Shown here piece by piece: positions 22,755 through 34,492 of a DNA stretch of 64,000 bases (its first letter is position 1; each line of letters opens with the position of its first letter). The position numbers and the translations under genes were made by a program. Where the stretch lies: the NCBI GenBank assembly GCA_900073065.1, contig FJOG01000006.1:164937-228936 (forward strand). The letters run 5' to 3'. The notes beneath the pieces are model-generated. The model was given only the letters and a program-made list of their open reading frames with translations, was not told where the DNA came from and did no database searches. The stretch comes from Phialocephala subalpina (lineage: Eukaryota > Ascomycota > Leotiomycetes > Helotiales > Mollisiaceae).

Positions 22755-25700
22755 TTTGAAGTATGGTATCTGCCAAAGGGTCGAGATATTCGTGGAGTTC
22801 GTGGAAGATCTCGGGTCTTCTGGCTCGCTGCCAAGTCACGACGCAGGGTGACGACAAATGCTATCTCGACATAAAGGCGGTATCCGGTTCCATTTGCGAG
22901 TAGAAATGGAAGAGTCGATGCCTGTAGCAGATGGTGGAAGAAATGGGCACGGGATTGCAGTCACGTCAAAGAAGATTCACAGTGATCGGTCAACTGCAAA
23001 GAAAGGTGCAAGTTTGTTGTCGAGAAGCCTTGAAGGAGAGGGGATCTTTGTTTGAGAGCGAGCGTCGAGCGAGGCGTTGTTCTACTCAGCCAGCACGGAT
23101 TTACTAACTAGGGTCGAAGTGGTAAGGCTCGACAAGGGACGCCGGGACGATGTTATTCGGTAGCCCAGGATGCCACCGTCTGCACGCCGCGATTCGATGG
23201 GAGACGAGCGGAGGACCACCACTCCACTACCACCACCAAGAATACCCACTAGGATATGGGGGGACACAGAGAGACCAGTGACTCGTGGGAGAATGATTCG
23301 GGCGTCGGTAAGGGCTCCGGAACGAGAGAGTACCACGCCACAGCAGCTGAGAGAGAGAGAGTCGAGAAGGGCAGTCTGGCAGCGGGCGCAGAAGCAGGCG
23401 TTGAGGTTGGCAGATGGCAAAGAGAGGGCACTTGCAGTTGGTTGCAGGCATACCCCAAGTGGTTCTCGACGTCTGAATAATCCTGAGCTGGATGCACTAT
23501 GACCACGGAGCGGGATATTCTCGATGACTGGCCATGCTGATGACTAGACTGCCTGTCACATCCTCACTCACGGCGGGCATTCATCACCGAGCACACTGCA
23601 AAGAACCCATCGGGCTTCAATGCTTAAGCAATCACATTGTCCGGGGTCACTGGTGCGCGGCAAGCTCATTCGGGCATCGGATTACACAGAGCAGAAGGAC
23701 GTACATAAGTGACCTTCTGGAGTCAGAGAGAGCGCACCATTACAAGATACAGCTGCTCGATCCGGATAGGCTTTCCATGCACCACGAATGCTGCGTTTTC
23801 TGCTTACAAACGGCGAAGAACACCCGGAAGAAAGCAAACCAGACGCAGGTTCGTCTCTTCTCTCTCCAGGTATTTTTTGTACCTGACGAGATGCTTTACC
23901 CGGGGCTTCAGGCACAGCCAACGCAAGCGCCGGGTGGAGGGGCTCAAACGATCCCCTCATTATTATTTCTGAGGAATGGAAAACGGATATCTAGTCCGGA
24001 ATGTTTACTCCATACTTGCCAATTAACCAGACGACGTGCACAAGATTTAAGATTCGAGATTAATGAAATCGACGATGAGTTTCAGGCACAAACAAAAGGA
24101 TATTTCTCCTGGTCGAGACCGATCAATGATCGTGCTGCATTGGGAAGCATCCGTTAGAGGATTCGTCGTCACATCACATAGCTCGCTGTCGCCCGGTCAT
24201 TCGCCCAGCCTCCCCACTTGAAGTTGGCATGCCAGACTCGCCGGCGGCTTTGCTGTCTTTGATATATTTCTTTTTCTGCCCCGAATTGAAGCCATTGTCC
24301 CACGCATCTGGTGGATTTTAAACGAGAACCCCCAACTCCAAACTAAACTTTAGGGCCCCAAAATGGACAGGAGGATGGCAACGGTTGGCCACTCAAAAAC
24401 GTCCAAGACGATAACTAGTCCCCATAAACCAAGTGGGCATCTGTCGGAACCAGGCCGAACCCTTCTCGCTTGCTCTTTCTCCCTGCGCTGCACCCGCGCC
24501 CGCCTCCAGATCGTTGGATGTTGCAAGGAAAACTTTGAGGAAGTTTCGAAACCACCATGAAGATCCGACGAGGCCCTGCGACACTCATGGCAGTTGAACC
24601 ATCCGAGCCTACTCTCGGATCTAATCTCCCTCAACTCAAAGGGCAATGTTTCTCCTATATCATGGCCAATCTCGCTGAACTCGAGTCACGTTGGAACGCT
24701 GATACATGTTCCAATACCACGGATCCGCATGAACGACTGCAAAGGCACCTCCAGTCTCACAACCGCTCGCTTAATCACGACGAACCTGGATGAGGCCGCC
24801 GAATTCTAGCGATGTCTGGCTGCTAGATCGTTCTAATATTTTGTACAACCATACTCCGAAGAGAGGACCGAAGGCAGTATAAAAGGGCTTGAAGAGATCG
24901 AGGGGCAGAATTGGGGCGCTTTCAAGACGCAGCCATCAAAAAATCGGTAAGCCGTATCTGCAGCCACGCCACATCTCAAGCCTCATGGAGTCGCCGAACC
25001 GAAATGCCCTTGCACCACTACTGCTGCAAAGCATTTTCCGTCGTCTTCCTTTCCGGCTTCTACTCCAGATCTTGGCACATATGAAGGTAGATGACGGGCA
25101 CTATTATGAGGGAGGCTTTGCTCATGCCTCATATATTGTCCAATATCTACCGATGAACCATTTGCTATGATCTGGCCATCATATGGGGAAGCCGGATCAT
25201 CTTCAAGGCTAGTGATTCAGAACCATCCGTGCTTTGTAGCCAACCAAATTCTGAGATCTGTGCATCACCAGATTCACCACAGATCTGTAACCAAGTCTTG
25301 GCTAAGAAAAGCCCCAGTGTCACAGGTTCCAGACGATCCTCAAAGTTATCTGCATCAAAACCGTCTGATACCATCAATCAATTCGCATCACCAATATCGC
25401 TTATAAACTTATGATACTGGATTTGAGGAAAGTTTTCGGCAACGTCAATCCTGGATGTCCATAAATGGACAACTTGTAATCTTATAGAAACATCAAAGGT
25501 CTCAACTCGACGAAAGTATGCTTCTCGGATGCTCCAAGCTCCCAGATCAGCAATGCACGCCATGCCACTGCGCAAAGGAAAATATCAGCAGCGTCATCTT
25601 CGGCCCGTCGTCTGACCATCGTACAGCGATTTATGAGGTACTTGCACGACATCAACGCGCAGCATCCAATGGCGCCTATTCCTAATCAAGGACCTCGCTC

Positions 25701-27593
25701 ACCATCACCAAGCCTCAACTTACCAATAACTCCAATTCGAGATAGAAGACATTCATGTCCGAATCTCTAGACATCGAGCTTGAGAATGCGTTATGAATAT
25801 AACCATAAAATTTCCATGTGACTTTACAATGGGGAAGCTAGGTTGCATATCCGAACAAATCTCTCCGATTAATATTCTTCAATGCCAATCAATTGGTAAT
25901 TCTGCTCTGATAATCCAAATCTCACTCACCTACTCACCGCCTAGCATCAGCTCAGCGTACCATTTGGCCTCCAAATCGCCTCTTGTACAACCACATCATC
26001 ACTCAGCTCCTCTTTTCCTCAAAATCTCACTCACCTGATGCCAAGCATCGAGAACATCTCATCTACAATACCTCTTCCATACAAGTCTACCAAAACCAAA
26101 GCTTCAATCGTCTCATCTCGAAAGAATATCCCCACAACGGTACCAACAAATACCATCTGTTCTTTGCTCCTCCCGTCGAATCCTTCCGCAGCACCTCACA
26201 ACCCCTCCAATGTTACAATATCCTCCATCAAAAGTACCGAAGGCACAGTCTGGCACAGCACAGCATCTCAAGAAACAGGTACGGAGGATCCCCTCCCCTG
26301 TGCACAAGGCCTCGGCCCGCTGGATTCCCTGCATCTGCATATTCCAGGCTCAGCAGGTCCGTCATCCTTTCCCTTTGTGCCTTTGAAAGTGGGGTGCTAT
26401 CCATTATCGATTGCAAGGACATGCAGGCGGTCCCCAAGATGATGGGCTTGTGCTGATCTTCCGCGCTGGACGCAGTGGAAATAAAAGTACCTCGATCTGT
26501 ACATTCGAGTTTTACAGCGGCAGTATATGGTACCCTTTAAGAAGAAGAAATTATGAGACGAAGCGGAAGGGACCGTTTCGTCAAAAGCAAATCATAAGAT
26601 GTAAAGCACAGGCAGATTTATTTCTTCATTGCGGTGCGCTGATGGGACTCTTCCGTGCCTTTCCCTTCCCGATGCACTGATGCGAAACGGGGTCATTCGG
26701 CTTCAGGGTCTTTTCGGGGTTGGTTCCTGATCTCGAATGCCCCTGACCTTTCACGGACTGGATCTGTACAACAACGCACTGTAACCCTCCTTCCTCGTCT
26801 CTCTCCGTCTCTCGTTCTTCATTTCTCCGAGGGGAGAGGGAGGATTGTGCGACGGAAGGGAGAATTGTACGAGGTCTTCAGAGCTTGGAAAATCGGATCC
26901 AAGTCGCTGGATGAGCGAGTGTGAGTTTGGAGAGTGAGATCGCGAATTAACAAAGCATGGGTGCTATTTTTAGCTCGTGCTCGTGATCTCAGAGTGAGAC
27001 ATGACAGGGAACGTGGGGGACACCAACCTCTTTCCGAGATCTTGGTTTGGATTTTGGGCGATGCATTCGTACCTTTTTAAGCCTCTACGAGCAACGACGG
27101 CGTTGGGGTTTGATGTCAAGGACGAGAATTGTTTAGAAGATTATAGGAAAGGTACGTGCTTCCGTTGATTTGGTACAGTTCGGCGGGTTTTTATGATGAC
27201 GATTTATCTGCTTGACGCTGCTGAGGTGGCGGTGAGAGTATTTTTATATTTGACGATTCTGATGATAATCCTTCTTCTCTGCCTCTCTAGGACCTTATGA
27301 ATGTTGAAGAACATTATCTAACAGTTCCAGATGCCAGAATCTTTGAGGGATGATGGTCTCGATAGGGTTTGGTCGAAAGGCGGGGGACCCTGATGATCCG
27401 CTTGATATCTAAACGTCACCAACATTTCATCAACTAGTGCGAGTGCACCACCTCTCGAAGGCTCTGGTACAGTACCGCAAACTCTTTCTTTGACATGACA
27501 TTGAATCCTAGTTCAATTCTTTATTATTTTCTCGGATCCCTCTGCGTGTATTTCATATCACAATTTCTTCACGCTCCAAACGAAGCTCCAAAA
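22755..27593. other. 4.8-kb stretch without a supportable gene
   Basis: The longest frames are a 207-codon forward frame at 23534-24157 and a 134-codon Ser/Thr-rich forward frame at 26038-26442. Neither has a recognised domain, and codon content does not look strongly coding. The left end contains the ELL promoter. A fast-evolving gene or a non-coding transcript cannot be excluded. Confidence 0.35.
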
Positions 27594-28228
27594 ATGGCAG
27601 GCAAAGCTCATCAATCGCTCAATGGTAAACTCCAATTGATATCAATGGAAAATGGAAGGGTTGCTGATAAAACGAAGTGATGAAGAAACCCCTAGGTCTC
27701 CTCAGCAAAGAGCCCATGACAGGATTCTACCACAATGGATTCTGCGACGTCGGGCCAGAAGATACAGGGAATCACTCTGTTGCTGGTACTTTCCCCTCCC
27801 TTCACCATCCACCCTCTTTCCCAATTTTTCTCTTCATCCGAAGTTGAGCAAGCTGACGCTTCCTGGCAGCCACGCTCACAGACCCCTTCCTCGACTTCAC
27901 CGCCTCACGAGGCAACAACCTCCGCTCCATCGGCCTAACAGCAGGCTGTAAATGGTGTCTCTGTGCCGCTCGCTGGAAAGAAGCTCTTGATCACGCGAGC
28001 AAACAATCTGATCCTTCCTCCGAATCTGTTGTTCCGAAAGTGCATTTGCATGCTACGCATGAGAGGGCGTTGGATGTTGTTGGTTATGATGAGTTGAAGA
28101 AATATGCTGCGGAACCGGAGGTGGGGAATGCGTCGAATGTTGCGCAGAGTAGGAAGGGGGGAATGGGAGGGGCGATTAAGGAGAGGACAGAGTTGGCGGA
28201 GAAGGGGGATATGACGAGTAGGGAGTGA
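27594..28228 (+). CDS. DUF2237 family protein
   Basis: Exons 27594-27624, 27696-27785 and 27870-28228 join in phase to 159 residues. The DUF2237 signature is clear. PMTGFYHNGFCDVGPEDTGN and HSVAATLTDPFLDF are followed by a Cys cluster in GCKWCLCAARWKEAL and then HLHATHERALDVVGYDELKK. The family is widespread in bacteria and fungi, small and soluble, and has no established biochemical role. The Cys-x2-Cys-x-Cys segment suggests metal or redox chemistry, which is inference. After the domain comes a Gly/Lys/Glu-rich tail of about 40 residues. An in-frame upstream ATG at 27495 would add 33 hydrophobic residues, a possible targeting sequence. I prefer 27594 because it brings the protein close to the usual length. 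Confidence 0.85.
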
Positions 28229-28321
28229 GGGGGAATGGGCAGTGAGAAGGAGAATTGGGGATACGAGGGGATTAATGAGGGCTTGTATAATAAGGAGGGA
28301 GAATGAACGACAATTGAACGC

Positions 28322-28584
28322 GATGCTTTGGGACGCTTTGCAATTTTCCTCTGGCGTGCTACACTTCGAGGGGGAAGTTCCCCAGATTGCAAATGCATTC
28401 CCCCTCATGCCTTTCGCTTTTGAGCATCCAAAATGGGACTGTACGACACGTAGGGAAATGAAAAGGGTTTGAGTACAGATGCTTGGGAAGTCCCTTGCGT
28501 TTCTTACCTGGTGTTTTACACTTGAGGGGTGGTTCGCAAAACTGTGTTTCCAAGTTCCCCCTGTGCATTTCGCTTTTGCCTATC
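28322..28584. repeat. Diverged tandem repeat, two units of about 107 bp
   Basis: Units at 28322-28427 and 28478-28584 align along their length. Shared landmarks are GATGCTTTGGGA / GATGCTTGGGA at the start, CTACACTTCGAGGGG / TTACACTTGAGGGG in the middle and CATTTCGCTTTTG-like ends. They are offset by about 156 bp and clearly diverged. They lie just 3' of the DUF2237 gene. Confidence 0.65.
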
Positions 28585-29530
28585 GAGGAAAGGGGGGGCG
28601 GTAGAGGTGCAGACAAGTTTCCCCTTCACCTTTGCAAGTATAGGGCGGTGGAGGTTTAGCATGTGGGAATTGATATTTTCCCATTGATACTTACATTACC
28701 TCACTTCTCGAGGAGTGTACGAGAGCAGCCGGGGGCGAGGAGTGAAATGAGGAGCAGGGACAGGAGGCGTATTCGTGGGCATTACGGGGAAAAGCTTAAA
28801 TTTGTGTCCAATTGGATGGCCCCCACTCTAATGTGTTCCTTTCGACCTTGAAAGGCTGAGTGGTGAAACAGAAGCAAGTGCGCTTGGGAATTGATACGGG
28901 GATTTCAAGTGTCTTCCCATCTGGTTTCTCTCTTTCTTATGGCTGTACATGCAATCTGGGAAGCCTTTGGAAGCCATGGAATGGTTTTGATATCGTGTTC
29001 TTTCGGGCCTGGACACGGGAGGATCTTTCCCCAACTTGATTCCAAAGAAATTTTCGGACCATAGGCGGACGGGGTCTCAATGTTTCCAGAGCCGTGAAAG
29101 TTCCTAGTCATCTTCCGACATTCATCCAGTTTTGGCTTCTGCATCAACATGGCAAAGAGTTCTAGGACATCCAACATGTTGCGCGATGTGCAAACCCTGT
29201 TCTTTGTTCACGAGAATTGCCTTTATAGTCTCGAAGTTGAATATCTCAAGCGAAGATCTCATTTCGTGGTCTACACCAGTCCGGTAATGTTTTAGATTCT
29301 GCTGCCTTGCTGCTTTTGATTTTTCTCCTTTCTATTTGCTCGCACATATTCTCGATCTTTGCCATTGAGTTTCAGCATCGAGCAGCCCAACAGAAGCTCT
29401 CCTCATCCGTCAAGCATAAAAGCTCCGCGATTCCCACTTGAGCATGTTCGTCAACAACGACAAAAACAAGTCAAGTACAAAAGCCATATTCGATACATCC
29501 AGCAACCTCACCAATACCACCTAGCTTTTC
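28585..29530. other. Intergenic region
   Basis: No supportable gene. A 26-codon frame at about 29443 (MFVNNDKNKSS start) precedes the next acidic reading frame and could be an upstream ORF. Confidence 0.35.
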
Positions 29531-29731
29531 ATGGCCATGTCAAGCTATTACGACGAAGGTTCAATGTTAGACGCAGACCCCGAGTCGAAAGAGATTGACT
29601 ACCCATCCTCTGACTCATCTGCCTGGAGCTCGAGAGCGAAATTAAGGTCCAGTTCCACCTCTAGCACGACTTCGAGCGAGAGTTCTGATTCTAGCGACGC
29701 GGTACCTGAAGAAAAGGATGAGAAGAAATAG
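29531..29731 (+). CDS. Short acidic Ser-rich reading frame
   Basis: A 66-codon frame begins MAMSSYYDEGSMLDADPESK and ends in an Asp/Glu/Lys tail. Serine dominates the middle. No domain is recognised. It may be a first exon, a small disordered protein or a relic. It resembles the acidic Ser-rich frames further along (30.1-30.6 and 32.4-33.0 kb) in composition, and its phase and ATG context are acceptable. Confidence 0.3.
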   Translation: MAMSSYYDEGSMLDADPESKEIDYPSSDSSAWSSRAKLRSSSTSSTTSSESSDSSDAVPEEKDEKK

Positions 29732-30135
29732 GAGACGAAGGATGGGAAAAGCCCTTGAAGGATGTGTTTGGAGGGGAATGTGGGTATTGGTGTGGTATGT
29801 CCTGAAGGAGGAATGGAAGAACTGGTGAGAGGGAGATGGGCAAAGAAGTCCATGAATCGGGGAAATACACTCTCCGAGCTTTTAGAACACGTTGATGTCA
29901 CAGCTCTCATAGCGATACGCTCTTTACTTATTGCTGTTGTTATTGTCCAGCATCATCTTACAGGTTCCAACCTCTCTCCAGCGTGAAATTCAGCAAGTGC
30001 TGCGAATTTCTACCTTAATCCAGAATGAAGGAACTCTATTTGTCCTCCTCTCCAGAACTAGATATAAGATCCCCGCATCTTTCCTTCAGCTTCAATTTCT
30101 TCTCTCCATCGATCACACGTCTGCTGAACGATCCT

Positions 30136-30602
30136 CCTCTACGGACAACAACTCGGATCGCTTCGTACACCAGAACATACTCTCGAAAGCAGTCAGCAAC
30201 ACGTCACCTCCTCATAACAACGACGAGGCTGAGGACGACCCGGACGCCAAAGAGCGAGACTACGAGGAAGACCCTAACGAGGACACTAGATTCCAAACGA
30301 GTGCAATGAGCGCTCAGCACAGAAAAGAGAGAGACGAAGAAGAAGGAAAGTTCATGGACGAGCTGGAGGATGAAGAGGAGAGGAGTATTAAGAGGAACGC
30401 TCCGAGAAGACGTGGCACTAAGACTGATGAGAAGGCTCAGGGCAAGAAAAGTGCGGCTCAAATTTCGAGGGAGGGGGCTGCTATTAAGGACAATGGGAAG
30501 AAGGGAGAGGGCTGGGGCGGCAAGGGAGGTAAGGAGAAGGTGGGCAAATCTTGTATGGTATGCCAGCTGTGGGAGAGGACGAAGGATGCCCGGGTTCTTT
30601 GA
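30136..30602 (+). CDS. Charged low-complexity reading frame
   Basis: The forward frame is open through this interval and strongly charged. It starts with a Ser/Asn part, then Asp/Glu-rich DEAEDDPDAKERDYEEDPNE, then basic blocks (KRNAPRRRGTK) and Gly/Lys stretches, ending with KSCMVCQLWERTK. There is no convincing ATG at the left edge, so an upstream exon or a truncated gene is likely. No domain is recognised. The biased composition argues for coding or recently coding sequence. Confidence 0.3.
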
Positions 30603-31262
30603 CATCTTTCCAGGTTGTACCTCGTGCGTATGACTGTTATGTTACTATGCTAGGAGCTCCTTTCAGCAGTCGTGGTCACGAAGGCAACGCAAAGAACGAA
30701 TGATGTTGAGGGAATTAAGATCATGCTGAATGATGGTAAGTGGGTATTGAGTGCGGAGCACTGGCAGAATGACGGGCCACTAAGCATCGTATATATTTAA
30801 ATAAGCACGGGTTTCCTCGTTGGCCGTTCGAGTAGTTCGATCAGTTAGCTTTAGAAAGCCAAGAAGTCTTCCGAGGGCAACCCTAGTGGGTAGTTGGTCC
30901 AGAGCTGATGGAGTTTTTTGGCGATTTTTTCTATGGAATCCTCATCACTTTTATGATCATCATCATCCTTTTGAGCCTCTGCAGATCAGCGCTGGTCTTG
31001 GTTCCTTGAATTTTTAGAAGGGTGGTTCTCTTTTTGCGTCGAGTGTCTCCAGACCTCGCTTGCCACAAGCGAGCGCGCTAGTGCGGGGTAATAAAGGGGG
31101 CAAATCGACGTTCGAGAACAAAAGCGAACGGATTGAACAACTAATGTTCGAACTCTAAGTTTTTGCATTCATTAAGATTCTCCCAGACTACTTCCTAGCA
31201 GGTACTGAAGGTATCAGGTTCACTCTCGAGAAGTAATTACTAGTCTTTCCCCCATTCTTTTT

Positions 31263-31760
31263 AGAGATCATCTCTTAAACACTCTCGTCCTTCCTGAGAA
31301 ATCTCAATTCTCAGCTGCCCAACAAGCAGTCCGAGTCAGTGTTCTTCGACTCCTGCTAGTCATAAAGACGCACCCATACATACTCTACGACCAAACACAA
31401 TCACGATGGGAGCAGGATCACCACCTGGGCCACTTCGAATACGACGAAGACCACCAGGAGTACAAATACGCCACTGAACCAATTTCAGCAGTAGTTTCGA
31501 GATCAACTAACTTAGAGCGAGAATAACGCCAACGCGAGAAGGAAGAGAAGAAATATGAGAACTACGGGAAGACTGCGGATGAGGTGATTCCTAAGGTTAC
31601 CGCGAAAGCACAAACGATGTCCAACGCTAAGCAGGGTAAGGGGAAGGCTATTACAGGTGATGGCCGCAAGACTGGGAAAAGTTTAGAGGCAGAAGAGGGG
31701 CCAATCATCTTCTTGATTAGCACTGCCACTCTGCTTCCTTGCGAGATATGGCGAAGTTAG
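31263..31760 (+). pseudogene. Unrecognised reading frame broken by one TAA
   Basis: The frame opens after an acceptor-like TTTTTAG at about 31262. It runs through QFSAAQQAVRVSVLRLLLV and LGHFEYDEDHQEYKY, meets TAA at 31524-31526, then continues in the same frame as a Lys/Glu-rich tail (RQREKEEKKYENYGK) to 31760. Protein-like composition on both sides of a single stop suggests one former gene. A weak intron could remove the stop: GTACAA donor near 31469, CTAAC branch, TTAG acceptor at 31514. No family is recognised. Confidence 0.3.
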
Positions 31761-32396
31761 GAAGTTCAGGTTCTCGAGCATGTTGCCCGAAGCTCTTTCA
31801 AGTGCTTAGAGGCTTCTGTTAGGTGAATATGAGCTTTTTCACGAAGGTTAGATGACAATGAATGTATGCTGGATGAACTGTCTTTGATCACTTGATGATG
31901 CAGGTAGAAAGAGGCACGAATATCACACGAAAAACTACATCTCACGACCTATTGTATCTTGAGAGGTTTGAGCCATTCTTTCCTGAAGTTATTAAGCCTA
32001 GGAGTGTTCTTATAAATTTCAACTGCCCAGGATAGCTGTGGGATAATTGTCTTTCTCGTCTCTATCTGATCCAGCTTTCGACCCTGTTTGCTATCCGAAA
32101 TTTGAAATCCAACATACACTCGCTTCTCAGCCGTCATCGGACCTTCATTGTCCGTCTTTAAGTCGCGTTTGAACATATAATTCAGACGCTAGACCAAGCT
32201 AAGAACAAGCGGCTTTGATCTCTTTTTTCAAAAAGACAGTCATCCACCCCATCGATCTTGTGCGCATCTGATCACCAAACACATCTCGCTGTCAACGATC
32301 ACATCTTGTTGCCAACAATCACATCCTATTGTCAACGATCTACATCAACCGGAATACAGAGCAGCGATTATCATCTAAACAAGCTCCGCTATCAAC

Positions 32397-32993
32397 ATGG
32401 CAGTTCCGAACCTCGGAGGTTCCGATTCCGACAGCGACGAGCAGGAGTTCTTCGACGCTCGAGACCCCGACGACCCCTCCCACCCAACAACAAAGCCTAA
32501 GTCTGGTCGAGGAACTGAGGTTGAGACTGATTCATCGAAGGAAAGCTCGCCAAGTGCTGATCACACGAGCGCAGGCTTAAGTTGTGGTTCTGAGCAAGGC
32601 ACTGGGGCTGAGGGTAATTTGTCAGAATCAAGCTCGCAAGGGAACGACAGTGACTTGGTCGGCATACCAGGCTATCACACCAAGGCTACGATCGATTCAC
32701 AGGAGGAGCGCTCGGAGGGTAGTGATCGGGATACAAGTGGCCTTGGAGAGGACAGGGATGAAGACGTGGAGATGGGAGGAGTTTGTGAATTGGAGGTAGA
32801 GAGGGGGGGGACAAGGAGTCCAGGACCGATTGGTCACACTCACAGTGATGATCAAGCCAAGGAAGAGAGCGTTGCTGAGCATGAGGAGTATGAGCCTGCT
32901 GGAGCTGAGGAAGGAAATCCGCGAGAGTGGACAAGGATCAACAAGAGTTCGGAAGAACTTCTCGACCATTACTCATACTTCTACGGAATCTGA
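32397..32993 (+). CDS. Acidic, probably disordered protein of unknown function
   Basis: A 198-residue frame starts MAVPNLGGSDSDSDEQEFFD and is rich in Ser, Glu, Asp and Gly throughout. It ends in a short aromatic motif LLDHYSYFYGI. There is no signal peptide, membrane segment or known domain. Upstream lies a repetitive CAACGATCACATC-like leader. The bias and clean ATG support coding potential, but the family is not recognised and a further exon is possible. Confidence 0.45.
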   Translation: MAVPNLGGSDSDSDEQEFFDARDPDDPSHPTTKPKSGRGTEVETDSSKESSPSADHTSAGLSCGSEQGTGAEGNLSESSSQGNDSDLVGIPGYHTKATIDSQEERSEGSDRDTSGLGEDRDEDVEMGGVCELEVERGGTRSPGPIGHTHSDDQAKEESVAEHEEYEPAGAEEGNPREWTRINKSSEELLDHYSYFYGI

Positions 32994-33100
32994 TTGTTGG
33001 TATCACCAGGGATACCCGTTCACATGTGACAGGTCAGAAACGAAGTACAATAAGACTATGCTATTGTATTCCGTTGAGTTATAGATGATCAGAATTAAGA

Positions 33101-33137
33101 GCGTAAAGTTGGAGAGTTATATCCTCCAACTTTGCGC
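33101..33137. repeat. 14-bp stem hairpin
   Basis: Left arm GCGTAAAGTTGGAG (33101-33114) pairs with CTCCAACTTTGCGC (33124-33137) with one mismatch around a 9-base loop. There is no U-tract or coding context to call it a terminator. It may be a transposon-end remnant or transcript hairpin. Confidence 0.75.
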
Positions 33138-33170
33138 GTTCCCACGCTAGTCTTAGTGTAGCCTAGCGTC

Positions 33171-33186
33171 GCACGTGATCACGTGC
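33171..33186. promoter_or_regulatory. Perfect 16-bp palindrome with two CACGTG boxes
   Basis: GCACGTGATCACGTGC is fully self-complementary and contains two E-box (CACGTG) hexamers around GATC. CACGTG is the site of bHLH factors such as Cbf1. It lies about 300-400 bp upstream of the next forward gene. Regulatory function is inferred from the motif only. Confidence 0.55.
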
Positions 33187-33559
33187 TTACTCTTATACCC
33201 ACACTGATAAAGGGCAACAGTATTCAGCATACTTAGATCTCTGTTATGCTCAAGGATGTCTCCATGTCATGGTGCCATAGGCCAAGCTTGGAGTAGAGGT
33301 TGCTGTCATGGAAAGAAAGTGAGTGAAAGAAGGCCGCGAAAGCAGATACATGAATTCAATGTAAAGGCTTCTCGCCTTTGCTGCTTTTGTTATTTCATGA
33401 ATGTAATTCCAATCTGGTCTTTTGTTCTGGTCGTCAACATAAGGCTGATGTCAAATTCACCAGCCTCATTCCCATTTCGATGACTTCTTTACCATTCCCT
33501 CAGCCTGCAGCTTACAGCAGATACACCTCGATAACTCCATCACACAAATGGCCAAGCTC

Positions 33560-34061
33560 CAGTCCAAAAACACCAGGATACCGGTACCGGTACTGGTCCA
33601 GCAAAACGTCCTCCATGGAGCTCCGACTTCCGCCGAACCGTGAGCAGTCCTGCTACTGGCCCTACAGAGCGGCGCCGATACGACATAAAAGGCATTCCGG
33701 AACCTGAGGTACCCGAAGACCAAGGAATAGTGGTGAAGAGAACCCCAGAGGAGCTGGCAGCCGAAGCGCGCATGGAAGAACTAGTCAGGGAGAACGCTGC
33801 TGCACCTGAAGAAGTGGATATCAGCGAGGCCTCCACTGTGACTCCGGGAGGAGGTGGAAGTAAGTCTTCATGATCGAAATATCGGGAGTACAAGAAATTT
33901 GCTTGCTCGAAATTGAGGTTTGAGTATTGATGCTGATTCTGTTAGGACCGAAAACATTCGAGCAGGTGAAAGACATCTTGAGAGTCAAAACCGATGCTTT
34001 GTCGGAGGATGAATGGATGTACACTTCGGAGGAGAATGTTTACCTAGTGAATAACAAGGTA
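33560..34061 (+). CDS. Unrecognised two-exon gene (boundaries approximate)
   Basis: A forward frame from about 33560 gives GPAKRPPWSSDFRRTVSSPA, TERRRYDIKGIPEPEVPED, then an Ala/Glu-rich helix (TPEELAAEARMEELVREN), and reaches TPGGG followed by a GTAAGT donor at 33859. After an intron, a second coding-like segment from about 33944 reads PKTFEQVKDILRVKTDALSE then EWMYTSEENVYLVNNK. It ends near a GTACCA donor-like site at 34060. Composition and the donor support a real gene. I do not recognise the family, and the first and last exons are uncertain. Confidence 0.4.
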
Positions 34062-34492
34062 CCACCACCTGACACCGTACATAAAGGGCTATGAGGTTGG
34101 TCTTGCGGAATCTTGCTGTGTCACGTGAATCTACCCCGCATTCTGAGGAAGCGAGAAAATGTGGTGGGCTGGAGGGGTGGCCGGTCTTGAATAGAGACAC
34201 AATGCATTGGGATTTGTCTTTTTGGGGCGTGGAAGAGGTTTCCTCTGTGTGGTTCCGGTTTCGTGCCGAAATTCGGCGGTGTGACTATCCTTCTGATCAT
34301 GTTAATTCGATCTTGGTAAATCATCACGTTAGGAGGGTCATCTGAATGGGTCAGTATCTGGTGTGGAGTATTTCAAGTCAGAGCACATGTCTTTTCTACT
34401 TTGAAAGTCCTTAGAACGAGAAGTCCAGCGCGATCCATACTTCTCGTCATAAGTACTTCATACGACTTCCTAAGCAAACCTATACCGAGCTG

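Noticed and set aside
23534..24157. 207-codon forward frame
   Set aside because: No recognised family or codon pattern; kept only as a remark in the empty stretch.
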